A stretch of 64,000 nucleotides of DNA from Chaenocephalus aceratus (taxonomy: Eukaryota; Chordata; Actinopteri; Perciformes; Channichthyidae). The DNA is taken from NCBI GenBank assembly GCA_023974075.1, contig CM043800.1:33602952-33666951 (forward strand), read 5' to 3'. Of this stretch, positions 41,176 to 52,170 are shown piece after piece. Numbering within the stretch: the stretch's first letter is position 1; each line of letters starts with the position of its first letter. A model generated the notes under the pieces. The model was not told the origin of the DNA and ran no database searches. It worked only from the letters and a program-made list of their open reading frames with translations. The position numbers were made by a program, and so were the translations under genes.

Positions 41176-44100
41176 CACATTACACATACAGATCATACAT
41201 ACATGTAATGGTCATCTACTGTGGACAATACCCACAGGTTGACACAGTACGAGGAATTTGACTTGGTGTCGTGGTGCATACATAAAAGTAAAATTTAAAT
41301 TAAAAAAATAGATAGAGAACTATTTTAAGAACACTATAATAACATTACAAAACAATAAGAAAAAATATCGTAAAATAAAGCATTATTTACATTGAAATAG
41401 AATGGAATAAAATATGTACGGGAAAAAAAACAGATATTGTCAACATTGTGTGCACTAATGTAACAATACTTCAAAAGAAATAACCGTCATATACAGTATC
41501 AGTCTCAATGAAACATAGTTTACGTTTCCAGATGGTTATTTTTGTTGCAGGGCTATTGTAAGTTTATTCAGTCATTTATCCACTTGAATGCTTGTTGCTC
41601 AGATGCTAATGGTGCCTTCAAGTACACCGTAGTCTCATGTTTACTGTGGTGAAAATAACCCAACCGTTTGAACAACCAAGAGATGCTCTTCACTACTTAA
41701 AATGTAAAAAAAAAAACGAAATAAACATTCTCTTATCTTAATAGCTGTCTACTTCTTCCCAACATGATTTTAAATTACACAGGATTCATCATTTTTGAAA
41801 GGGCAGCAGGATTTTGTTTCCATGTGGAGGCAGGATCACAAACAAATTAAATTCACCCATAAAAACATGCGGTATTCAACTCAAACTGCTTGGAATGTTG
41901 TATTGGTTTGTCACAAGCATCAGAAAACCTTTTCCACTAAATCATTATAAACAACAATGTACATTTTTTTTCATTTAACAAACAACACGGTTCTCACAAC
42001 TGCCTGTTCCATCTATGCAAACACCTCTTTACATGTCGAGTGCTCTATACCGTCCACATTGTTATGCTAAGAGGGATGGAGGCTGGATTCATATTTGAAG
42101 GGTTTGAGAAACCGTGAGTAACAAAGGCTTCTGAGCAGAGTGAACGGGGAGGGCGAGTTTGGGGAATGGCACGGGAGGAACAACGTAGAGCTGGCAGTTC
42201 CTGTGCGGCTTTGCCTTCCAAGAAGCTTCTCATCCGACACAGAGCTGGGCATAAGAACCACTAGCCCAGTCAGAAGAAGCCCTAATAAGGAAAGGCCTTA
42301 TGAATTATTGATTGTACCCCCCCCCCCCTCCTCCTGCAGCCCAGCACCCCTTTAAGATACAGATTCCCGTTAAATCCAATAGGCTCTGCTGGGCTCTCAG
42401 TTGTGGCTCTCCGAGCACAGCAGCTCTCCAAGAGAAGGGGAGCAAAGGATGTTCCAGAAAGAGAAACCAATTAGAGGCGGCATGGTGTCCTCTACCCTCC
42501 CTGTTCCCCCCCAAGCTGCTATCCCATGATCCTTTACCTCCTCTCCATTGATCGGAGTCAAATAATTCCCCAGAACATTGCCCCCCTAATGTTGGGGCTG
42601 CCATTCTTTACCCGATGTCCAGGCCCTTCTTCCTATTCTCTGTGGTCTACTGCCGAGACCCCCAGCGGTCAGCCTCAACCCCCTCGATTGGCAGCTTGCA
42701 ATTCTGTGGTGAGCCCACACTGTTTGTTGTTGACAGCAACACACAAACCCACAAGTCTCTAGATCACAGAGTAAAGTAGACTTGCAGTGAGGAGTTGGTT
42801 TTTTTTCCACGGGATTCGATGGTCAGTGTATTCCCTGATCTCATTGTGCATTCTGGTAACACGTCAGTCAACACTCAAGGACAGACAAGGCAGTGTGTTT
42901 AAAATGCAGGGACTATATATATATGAAATCACCCCTCTAATGGTAATAGATATTGACAAGTAGGCAATCTAGTGTGATGGTATGTGCGGTTCACTGCAGT
43001 CTGTAGAGCAGTGGCTGAATCTCTGCTGCATCTCATAAAATTGCTGCTATTTACAAAACATAAATAACAAGTGATCAGTCTCTCTCGGTTAAATGCTTAG
43101 TGTGACATTGTAGCCGCTTTAGAGCTGACACGATTGGTCAATCTATAAAATAGTAATCACAAATATTCTGATAAACCTCTTATTATTATATATTATATAA
43201 GCTGTTGGGACTTATTCTGTCCAATCACACCAATTCAAAAGACACATTCCTGGCATGCGCACGCACTTACTTGGCAATAGGTCTGATTCTGAATAAATAC
43301 GGGTTTGGGTCTGGACAAAATAAGACATTTTAAGACATCAGCATGAACTTTGGGAGCTTGTAATGGCCATGTTTTGCTATTTTCCTACATTTGATATAGA
43401 ATATAATCAGTGCAGCCATATACTGAAGTATTTAGCTCAGTGTTATTCATTCCCTCAGTGAATTGACCCCAAGCCTCCATCTTACAGGACCTGCATCATT
43501 ATCCAGGGGTGAAATGATGTGTGCTGAACAGGGCACTGTGAACATGATGGAGCTGGACTATGCAGCATTTAAGTTCAATATGTCAATCTCTTGCGAAAGC
43601 TATGATGAAATAAAAAAAGAAGGGAGAAATGGTGACTCATGGCAATTTCACTTTGGGTTTTCTTTTCTGCCTGGGCTTTTAAAGCAAAAATTGAGGAGAG
43701 AAATCCCAAGAAGGCTGGATTTCAGTGTCTGTTATGGAATTCGGTGCCCGTCCACACAAATGAGAGTGCGGGGAGATCTGGTATTCATGTGCTTGCTCAC
43801 CTCGAGGCAACTTCTTCACTTATATATGTCTGTGTATATCCATTCCACAGCTCGCCATGCGAATGTCTGCCTCTCCCTCGCTCATCCAGGCAGGTCATAG
43901 GGGCTGCCAGATAAGCAGAGCTATATTGAAATATTCAACAGTAGTCAGCGACTAGACCGGGGTGTTAATGCTCGGCGTCTTGGTGCACGGTACGGAGGAT
44001 GAGGGTGAAAGAAGAAGTGTAGGGAAGAAGAGGAAAAACCTATAAGAGATGAGGATGATCGCAGGCCTAACTAATCAGCTTTCTAAATCCTGACATTTCC

Positions 44101-47100
44101 TTCTCTGCAGTTTTTTTCCTGACATCCAGAGCCCTCTCCTGGCCAAATGGATTCCCTGTTTGCCATTTTGCTTCCCTTCCCACTTCATTCATCAGCTCTG
44201 CTCCATCAGACCTGCGTACCCCTGCCCTGTCATTACAGATCACCACAGATGATTGTTATCGCACAGCTCTCTCAACACTGAGGCTGTAGTGTGTGAAAGC
44301 TACAGCAATTGAGTTGGGTGAGAGTGTTTTATCAAGCCTTACAACATGAGCTCTCATCATGACTTGTAAGGGTAAAGAAAAATGGCAGACATCCCCTCTA
44401 CACTACAACATGATTGAAGCAAGACAGAATTTCTCTCGGTGCGAAAATAAAATAAAAAATATGAAACTTGAAAACAATGGTGATGGAAATGATGGGGCTG
44501 ACACACTTCAGGGTTTTCCTTTCCTTTCAGAGGAGAGGCTTGGACGTTGCAATATGTTCTGTAACACACTGACACAAATAGAAACCACCATAGAACAAAG
44601 CACAGGCCTGATATAGGGCGACAGTAAATAAGCAGGTAATCACCCTGCTCTTTACAGCAACATGGTGTATGGCTTACCGGGTGAATGATGTGCCGACACC
44701 CCACCATCCATTGTTGAAGTCACTTATAGTTAAAGGTGTGGAGGAGGATCACAAGAGGAATCCAAGATTAAGGCCTGAACGCTGGTGAATTTGGACATTA
44801 AGGACCTTATCTTTATTGGAAGTGACCTGATGAAGAGCCCTTAAACCTTTGACATCAAAAGAAATTGGACTCTGTTCATTTTTAAGATGTTTCCTCGAGA
44901 GCTCTCCTTAGTCTGAGGAGATGTAATCTGCTGCTGTGGGGTGCATTTGGGAGAACAGTTGGAGGAAAGAGGACATATCTTCACATCAAGAAGCTATGTT
45001 TATCTTAGTTAACGTTAAATATATGATTTATACTCAACTTATTAAGATAAAATGTGATTTAATATGTTTACTTTTCAGAATAAAACGTTTTATAGGAGCA
45101 CAATTGTAATGTAACCTTCAATAAGTTAACAAACAGTTATATCAGTTTTCAAATTATGATTATTTACTTCATAATTTATTTTATTTAAAGAAACTTAAAG
45201 AAGTTGTGTCCTGGTCAGGCATTATCACTATCTCATAACAATAAATAATGATAATAATGCCACCCAATAATAATAATAATAATAATAATGAAAACTCTCA
45301 GATGACATCTGTTGCATATCATTTACTAGTGTGTTAAACCTGAGAGCAGAGCAAAGCATTTAGTACATGTTGAGAATTGATGTTTTCACAGCAACCCAAC
45401 TTAATAATATACACTATTCATTTCAACAATATATAAAAAACTGAAATGTACCAATGTTTTGCTACTTTCACTCAAGTTACATCATTTGCACCTCCTTCAA
45501 CAGGCAGCACATCTTTCTTTCTAAAAATGTGGAACGCTTCATGTTAGTTGCGTTTTTGAAGTCTCTCTTTTCCCATCCACATTGCCAGTGAGCCCAGCAC
45601 TGTGCATTACACATTAAAAGCTCCCTATATCTAAAATAGGCCTCTGAGCATTAGAAGAAGCTGTGCTGCTTTTAACTTGCTCTGGAAAATGAGAGCTTAT
45701 GCTCCCTCAGTCCTTTGTTTCCTGATGGTTCCAACTCCACGCTGCATCGGCTCTGCGGAGCTGGGGACTTCAGAGGACCCTTGAAGCCATAACATCAACC
45801 ATGCAGAGTAACAGAGAAATTGTAACAAAAGTGTCCTGGGAATTTGACTGTTTTCAGGATAATAAGTAGAGAGAGCTTCTGTTAACTTAGGAAAAAGTCG
45901 CTTGAGATACCAACCAGATGTCACCTTTCCTGCCTGTTCTATTTTACAAGTGTATGAATAAGGCAATTAATCTGACAATATGTAGGAAGAACCTTTACCA
46001 GCAAACTGTGTGGGGGGGACGAGAGAAATAATGTTCAATGCCCTTCGAATCTTTTCTTTAATATGAACTGGAAATACCTAATTTAGTGAATCAGGTAAAG
46101 GTACATTGTGCAGTCAAACTGTGTGTACTTTTTCCCCCATAGGATTGATTGACATATTTAATTGTGAACAGCTAATATGTATAGAACATGATTAACATTA
46201 AGAGAAAGATAAACATATCTGCATCTGATAACAAACCCTCTGCAGCCCTTTTTTACAGATTGTGTTGTTATTTCTATCAAAACAGATAGTAATGCATCAA
46301 TAAATAAAATGAACTTAAGAAGGCCGCACGCATACTCCCTGGATGTGCCCACCTGGAAGATAACATATTGATGTTTTTGGTGTAGGATGCTTTCCAGTTC
46401 CTCTTTTGCTGAGCCCACTACTCGGGTCAGAATGAGTCGCCACAGCCTGGAACAAGGATGTGAAGAGGTCAAAGGTCGGTAGCATGGGGGAAACCATGCT
46501 GAATGTCAAACTGGGGGGAAGACACAGCGGACCAGACGAGGCAGCAGCACAGCTCTGCACTCAGCCAGCAGCAGACTGTTGACTAGACTATTTTTGCTCT
46601 TTTTCCAACATCTACAGCACACAATGTCCTGATCAGGTCAGCCTGGTATCGACTAGGCTCTGAATGCAGAAGGAAACGCCGAAACATCACAGAGGATAGT
46701 GGGAAAGACGCTAAAACAGCAATAATAACAACAGTCATTGTCTATCTGGACAGATTCTGATGACTAATAATGGGTAACATTACTTTAGATATCAGCAGGA
46801 GTGATTTGTTAATGTTGTATACGGGAGAAGACCTGTGTGTATACTGTGAATGCCAGTGTGCACAGCTGTCAGTCTACCTTATATAACATCAGTAGCTGTC
46901 CTTCTGTGAACAATAATGGACAGAAAGGCCAGCGGTACCAAATGGAGTGCAATAACGTAAGTGCATTGGATTGTTCCCAGGTGCTCTGTGGACCACAGCA
47001 TATGTGAACTACTCCTTCCCACTCAAATATATAATCTGATGGTCAGGGGCATTGCCGACACTGTATCCCTGAGAACTGTCAACGCTGACGTTTCATGAAA

Positions 47101-47646
47101 ACCCAAGATAATGAGGCAGTCACTGTAACTAGCTTAAACTCATACTAAAACCAATATTGGTCAATAAATGCATACATTTCCCCACAAAAGATGTATCTCT
47201 TCGTGAAGACTGCAAAGCAAATCTATATCCTGTCAGTTGAAGAAATATTTTTCAGGGAAATAAGCTTATTTTATTTCTTGATACCACTGTAATGTTTGTT
47301 CCGATACAAAATAAATGTTGTATATACTTGAGACCTTGACTTTATCTCTGAGACTTCACACATAGGTCTCTGTTGAGGTGTTGTGAAGCCAATGTGGTGG
47401 GCTCAGGCTGTCACCAAACTACCGGCTCATCCAAAAAATGTGCAACCCGTGTGACGCAGCAGAGCCGACAGCTAGTGTCTCGTGACCCGGGACGACGCCA
47501 ACCTGTCAATCAAAGCTTTCACTTTATAACTGATCCACTTATTGTCGCAAATCTAATCTGTGCATCTGTAAAGCTTCACTGTGTTGAATGCAGTGTTCCA
47601 TATCCTTTGATTGAGCAGTCATTTAGATATTTTGAATCAAAAATAA
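41176..47646. other. Long unannotated tract
   Basis: About 6.5 kb with no recognised gene. It has a C-run at 42318-42331 and an (AAT)n microsatellite at 45263-45289. The 145-codon frame at 43463-43900 and the 116-codon minus frame at 44357-44707 match nothing known to me and overlap other frames. Confidence 0.4.
45263..45289. repeat. (AAT)n microsatellite
   Basis: About eight AAT units. Confidence 0.95.
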
Positions 47647-47901
47647 TTAAAGGTGGGGTAAGTGCTTTGACAAAAAATCCATAACAACATTTAATCTGTG
47701 GAAGCCATGGCGCTGTAAAAAGCACGACCTATCATTTTTATACCGGCCCGGCTAAAGTAACTGGATGGCCTACCTGCCTGTCAGCCTTCCATCTGTGCAC
47801 AAACTTATCTCGTGGCCTCATTGGTCATGTGCGCGTTCGTGTGTGTTGGAGGAGGGGCTCTGTAATTTATGCTGCGTTCACACCGGACGCGATTTGAATA
47901 T

Positions 47902-48494
47902 TGTTAGAAATTAAAATCAATGTTGATATGGCGTAATTTGAATTAAATACACTATTTAATTTAAATCAGTTTTATTCTGAAAAACCTGAAGTTCACTAAC
48001 TATTAACTTAATACTTTTATTCTGAAAATGCTTCACTTCCGGTTAGCATTAGCATGTGGCGAAATGCTGCATTTTGAAACCATGAATCAACGGTGAAATG
48101 ACATGTGGTGTTGTACACAGAGCACACTGGGGTTAGCACTCATCTATTGCCGCTGAATAACGTTTATTAGGGAATGTTTAAATAACCACAGACATCAGAA
48201 TGATGTAATTTAACGACAGAACAAGGCAGGAATTGCATTGGACCCGCCCCCCGACGACGTCGGCCAATAGGAGAAGACCTCAGATGACAACAGGAAGAGC
48301 AAGCCAAAGATTGACCTCTTCCTCCGGCTGACCCGGACTGACCGGACGCATGGGGAGAGCCGCCTCCACTCCACATTTCATGTTGTAATGTGCACCACCG
48401 CATCTTTTGTGTAATTAAATGCTGTTAACTTTTATAAGCTTCCCTTGACTCTTTTCAGTCTCTCCTGCCTTCAGGGCTCTAGAATTTACTAACA
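47902..48494 (+). repeat. 5' LTR, 593 bp
   Basis: Begins TGTTAGAAATT and ends TTTACTAACA, with short inverted termini (TGTTAG/CTAACA). A CCAAT box lies at 48264-48268 beside a GACGACGTCG element, and an ATTAAA poly(A)-type signal at 48414-48419. A 78-codon antisense frame (48167-48403) recurs identically in the other LTR and has no independent support. Confidence 0.93.
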
Positions 48495-49136
48495 TTTGGC
48501 ATCACTGGGTGGACCCTGAAGCGAGATTGAGCTGGAAGACGGGGGAAGGCTGCAAGCTAACTAGCATCACACTAAGTTTTTGGCTGGGCCTAAATGAAAG
48601 GTGAGACAGTTACCTGTTTAATTCCGTGGTGATTGCAAGTGGTGTGGAGTGTGTATATAGTGTTTCTATTCGTCTCTGTTGTATCTTCGGCGCCGCCCGA
48701 TTAATGTGAATATTACATAGTATTAAGACCTTCTGGGGAGGCACTAGATTGTATCTGGGATACCTCTGTTTTACGCTGGACTGGGTCCATTCATGTTAGT
48801 CTATATGTTTGATGTGTTAAACCTGCGTAGTGTGGTTTAATAAAGTTTGTGTGATGATCTAAGCCGAAACGATTGTGTACAAGATTGGTATGAGATCAGC
48901 TTTTAAGGTCAGCATCTATAGAATTTAGAGCTAAGATAAATGAAGATTGTTTTGTATTGACAAGCAATGTGGTTATTTATCTGCAGAGTTTGAGTGTTCC
49001 CATTGTTCCCCTTCCCCCAATCACATGTGGTTAATGCTATACTGCTAAGCTAGTTAGCTAGCCAGTTAGCATTAGTAGATGGTGAAATAGTTTGAGTAAA
49101 GATACAACCGGTAACTACTGATTGAATACACAGGAC
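48495..49136 (+). other. Retroviral leader with splice-donor-like site
   Basis: The primer binding site would start at TGGCATCACTGGGTGGAC (48497-48514), two bases inside the LTR; I could not assign a tRNA. GAAAG/GTGAGA at 48596-48606 is a good donor (GT at 48601). No substantial reading frame before gag. Confidence 0.55.
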
Positions 49137-50489
49137 ATGGTGGCAGATAGACAGAGGAGAGAACAAGAAGAACAAAGAAAACGCCGGACAAACTACTCTC
49201 CTGACTATTCCAATGGACAGGGAGATGAAAATGACGACAGCGGAAACGAGCAACATTACCCTGGGACATGCCCCAAAACTAAAAGAACCAAGACCAGTGC
49301 ACATACCTCCATGCCATTGATAGCGGCTGGAAGAAGAGGATTTCAATACCAACCATGGACTCACAGGGACATGGAAGCATTAGTGTCAAAGCTACCTCCA
49401 CTCACCAAAGGAGGTCAGAAGTGGGTGAATGATCTGGAGAAGTACACTGTCCAAGACCACCTGTGCTTGGGAGACATGAGAGCCCTGCTTGGACGGATAG
49501 AAGGAAGACTAGGGGCAAGAGCAGTAGATTCCGAGGCCAATTGCACGCACGACCCAGATGAAACTTCATTTAACAATATCAGGTCGAATTATTGGGCTGC
49601 TATTCGTCACATCTACCCGACAACACGCAGTTTACATGCTCTCAGCAGCTTGAAGAAGGAGCCGGGCGAAAACATGCATGCATTCTTGAAGAAATGTGAA
49701 GAAATGTGGGAGGCTTGCACGGGTGAAAGACATGATCTTTCTCCAGCTATTGAAATGGTGTGGAAGAACTCGGTCATTAAAACCCTTCCTCTAGCAGTGC
49801 AGGCACGTCTGGAAGAAGTGGTGGGATTGGACAATAAACCCGCTGAACAATGGAGACAACATCTCATTCACCACGATAACAGACACCAGGCAGCAAAAAC
49901 GGGACTTGATGAGGACGATAAAATCCAAGCAAGGAGACTCGTGAAGCTACAAATAGCTGAGAAAGATACCGAAGCTAATAAAAACAAGAAAGCGGCAAGG
50001 CAAATGGCAACTACAACGGAAGCCCATAGAAAAGCTGTAGTTGAATATGAGAATGCTGAATACCTACAACAGGAAAAAGCATGGATCAAAGCCGGACAAC
50101 CCCCTCGGTATGGACCTGCTAAAAACGCTATGAAAAAAGCTGAAAAAAGAAAAGTTATGGTTGCAAATCTGATTCTCTATCTAAAATATACCAGCCAGGG
50201 ATTGACAAACAGCTTACATGTGGTAGCAGCAGAAGATCTGCCAGTAATGGAAGAACTCGGCAGAAGAGAGGAAGCACTCTGCAGAAGAATAGAAGCAGAA
50301 CTCGGCAGAAGAATGGAAGCAGAACTCGGCAGAAGACTGGAGGAACTCGACAGAAGAATGGAAGCAGAACTCATCAGAGGAATGGAAGAGAGACGAAAGG
50401 CAGATGAAGCCCATAATGACATTATTAAAGAAAGACGGAAGGCAGTTGAAGCCCATAATGACATTATTGCAGTACCAACAAAGAGGTAG
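49137..50489 (+). CDS. gag: Retroviral Gag: matrix/capsid-like part with C-terminal charged repeats
   Basis: I start at ATG 49137; the open frame extends a few codons upstream but without an ATG. It encodes 450 residues. The first 60 are very polar and basic. About residues 68-255 look like a retroviral capsid of the gamma/epsilon p30 type: an aromatic YQPWTHRD start, then KEPGENMHAFLKKCEEMW as the homology-region-like helix, then a W-containing helix. About 255-345 is Lys/Ala/Glu-rich, probably helical. From about residue 370 come 8-residue repeats (type ELGRRMEA) and two 14-residue repeats encoded by a 42-bp tandem duplication (50388-50471). The frame ends at 50489 without a zinc knuckle; the nucleocapsid lies in the next frame. 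Role: assembles the particle and packages RNA. Confidence 0.82.
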   Translation: MVADRQRREQEEQRKRRTNYSPDYSNGQGDENDDSGNEQHYPGTCPKTKRTKTSAHTSMPLIAAGRRGFQYQPWTHRDMEALVSKLPPLTKGGQKWVNDLEKYTVQDHLCLGDMRALLGRIEGRLGARAVDSEANCTHDPDETSFNNIRSNYWAAIRHIYPTTRSLHALSSLKKEPGENMHAFLKKCEEMWEACTGERHDLSPAIEMVWKNSVIKTLPLAVQARLEEVVGLDNKPAEQWRQHLIHHDNRHQAAKTGLDEDDKIQARRLVKLQIAEKDTEANKNKKAARQMATTTEAHRKAVVEYENAEYLQQEKAWIKAGQPPRYGPAKNAMKKAEKRKVMVANLILYLKYTSQGLTNSLHVVAAEDLPVMEELGRREEALCRRIEAELGRRMEAELGRRLEELDRRMEAELIRGMEERRKADEAHNDIIKERRKAVEAHNDIIAVPTKR

Positions 50490-51189
50490 AGGAAGATTCC
50501 GAGGAAAAGGCGGAGGAAAGGGTTTCAAGAAAGTGGGATGTTACACATGCGGTCAGATGGACCATTGGTCCAGAGATTGTCCGCATCAACAAATACAAAA
50601 CCCACCACAAGTACTACAATACAATCCTACACAATTCCAACCTCAGACACAACGGTGTTATCCCCAAGTACAGCAGACACCTGTGTATCTTCAACAGCAA
50701 GTACAGCCACAAGCACCGCAGTATCTTCAACAGCAGACACCTGTGTATCTTCCTACCCAAGTACAGCCGCAAGCACAGGTATACACTCCCATACAGCATC
50801 AACAAAAGGGACAATGGAGAGGAAGAAGGAATGATGGCTGCTTCATATGTGGAGATTGTAGACATCTGGCCAGAGATTGCCCCACTCAGCAATATCCACC
50901 ACAAGGTAGCACCCCACAATACAGAGGAGAACCAGTGTTAGATATTAGAAATATTGAGGCGGAAGCAGATGCCAGGGCCATGACGAATATTTCTGTTGGA
51001 TCAGGTTATTGGGTAAATGTAAAAATCCACAAGATGAACTCGTTGCAACCTGTATGGAGTGGACCATGGGAAGTTGTAGAACGCACTGCAGATGCGCTCC
51101 GGATCAAAGTTAAAAAGGGAACATGTTGGCACCCACTTACACATTGTGTAGCCGTACCGCCACCTTTCCTGAAACGGCACGGCAGTTAG
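50404..51189 (+). CDS. Nucleocapsid (two zinc knuckles) fused in frame to an integrase C-terminal-like segment
   Basis: The frame is +1 relative to gag and overlaps it by 86 bases. The ATG at 50404 is probably not a real start. A basic RGRGRFRGKGGGKG stretch precedes knuckle 1 (50539-50580, CX2CX4HX4C). A Gln/Pro-rich linker with an internal repeat (TPVYL, VQPQA) follows, then knuckle 2 (50839-50880, same spacing). After about 37 more residues comes a segment (from about 50995) with GYWVNVKIHKMNSLQPVWSG and further on WHPLTHC. This is the layout of the SH3-like C-terminal domain of gamma-type integrases. Everything between NC and that domain is missing, and the join keeps the frame. Role if made: RNA binding; the integrase tail alone has no catalytic residues. 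Confidence 0.75.
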   Translation: MKPIMTLLKKDGRQLKPIMTLLQYQQRGRGRFRGKGGGKGFKKVGCYTCGQMDHWSRDCPHQQIQNPPQVLQYNPTQFQPQTQRCYPQVQQTPVYLQQQVQPQAPQYLQQQTPVYLPTQVQPQAQVYTPIQHQQKGQWRGRRNDGCFICGDCRHLARDCPTQQYPPQGSTPQYRGEPVLDIRNIEAEADARAMTNISVGSGYWVNVKIHKMNSLQPVWSGPWEVVERTADALRIKVKKGTCWHPLTHCVAVPPPFLKRHGS

Positions 51190-51738
51190 AACTGATTTTG
51201 GAAAACTGGTACAAAACAATAAGGAATTGAACATTTTTTACAAGGACAGCACCAGGAGATGAGTAAACTCAATAATCTGTAGTGTAAATACATTGAGAAA
51301 AACACATTTTACACTCGAACTGTTTGCACATCATAGACAAGGAATTTAGACAATATAAATAAATGTTCAGCACAAGTAATAAGTATAATGGAAAGTAGAC
51401 ATAGGCCTACACTTGCGTCAAATGTCATTACTGTGATCTGATTAGTGTGCTCTGCAGGTTTACTATTGTAACGGTGGGATTTAAAATATTGGAGATGTTC
51501 TTTCGTAGTGTGTGGAATATGTGATGCTGGAAACATGTACGTTTTTCAATGTATAGGAGAAAATGGTTTCCTGTAAGAGTTGTTGGATAAATATGTAGCA
51601 ATGGATGAAACAATTTTTAGAGTGAGGTTTTGTAATATCATTAGTAGACATCAATTATGTTGTTTAGATGGCATTTAACAATTAAGACAGATAGTATGAT
51701 TAGAAAGAGTTGAAGTGGAAAGGGTTGGATTTATTTAA
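51190..51738 (+). other. Non-coding segment after the fusion frame
   Basis: No plus-strand frame of note. The end (51730-51744) forms the polypyrimidine and AG of a splice-acceptor-like site. Confidence 0.5.
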
Positions 51739-52170
51739 CTTCAGTGTGCTAGACTTCCTATAGGTAATGCGTCCCGAGACCTGGACTCCCCCTCTGAGTT
51801 AGAAAGGCTACGATCCCGACCCTCCAAGCAGACAAAAGACCTAACCCAACAGGAGACTCCTCCTTCTCCATCGAACAGACAGAGAACCAGAGCTGAAACA
51901 ACAACAACAAGACTGCAGCCAGAACTATCTCCACCTGTGGCATCCAGAACCAAGCGGCTTGCTGACAGGCAGAGATCTACGCTCATCAGTCCCTCAGACG
52001 GGACCATGAAGTTTCAAGACATGAGAGCAGAATCCGCCCTCCATAAAAACAGCAGGGAGACTGTAAAGGAGGAGATGAAATGCAAAGCAGTGCAAGAACA
52101 GTGGCATGATGGGGGCTGCAGATGTAACTGGGCCAATGGCTGCCTAAAAGAGTTACAGCGGATGGATTGA
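51739..52170 (+). CDS. Small basic/cysteine-containing frame behind a splice acceptor; function unknown
   Basis: Open from 51739 to the stop at 52168-52170, about 143 codons. No in-frame ATG before 52006, so as it stands it would have to be joined to an upstream exon. TTATTTAACTTCAG at 51731-51744 is a reasonable acceptor, and a donor exists at 48601. The product is rich in Arg, Lys, Thr, Ser and Pro in its first 100 residues (RSRPSKQTK, SRTKRLADRQR) and ends with a cysteine cluster CRCNWANGC. Size and composition recall small spliced regulatory proteins of complex retroviruses, but I recognise no family. It could also be a chance open frame or an env remnant. Confidence 0.35.
   Translation, partial: LQCARLPIGNASRDLDSPSELERLRSRPSKQTKDLTQQETPPSPSNRQRTRAETTTTRLQPELSPPVASRTKRLADRQRSTLISPSDGTMKFQDMRAESALHKNSRETVKEEMKCKAVQEQWHDGGCRCNWANGCLKELQRMD

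Noticed and set aside
43463..43900. 145-codon frame as a host exon
   Set aside because: No recognisable domain, no splice or codon evidence, overlapped by other open frames.
48167..48403. 78-codon antisense frame present identically in both LTRs
   Set aside because: Its identity follows from LTR identity and gives no independent evidence of coding.
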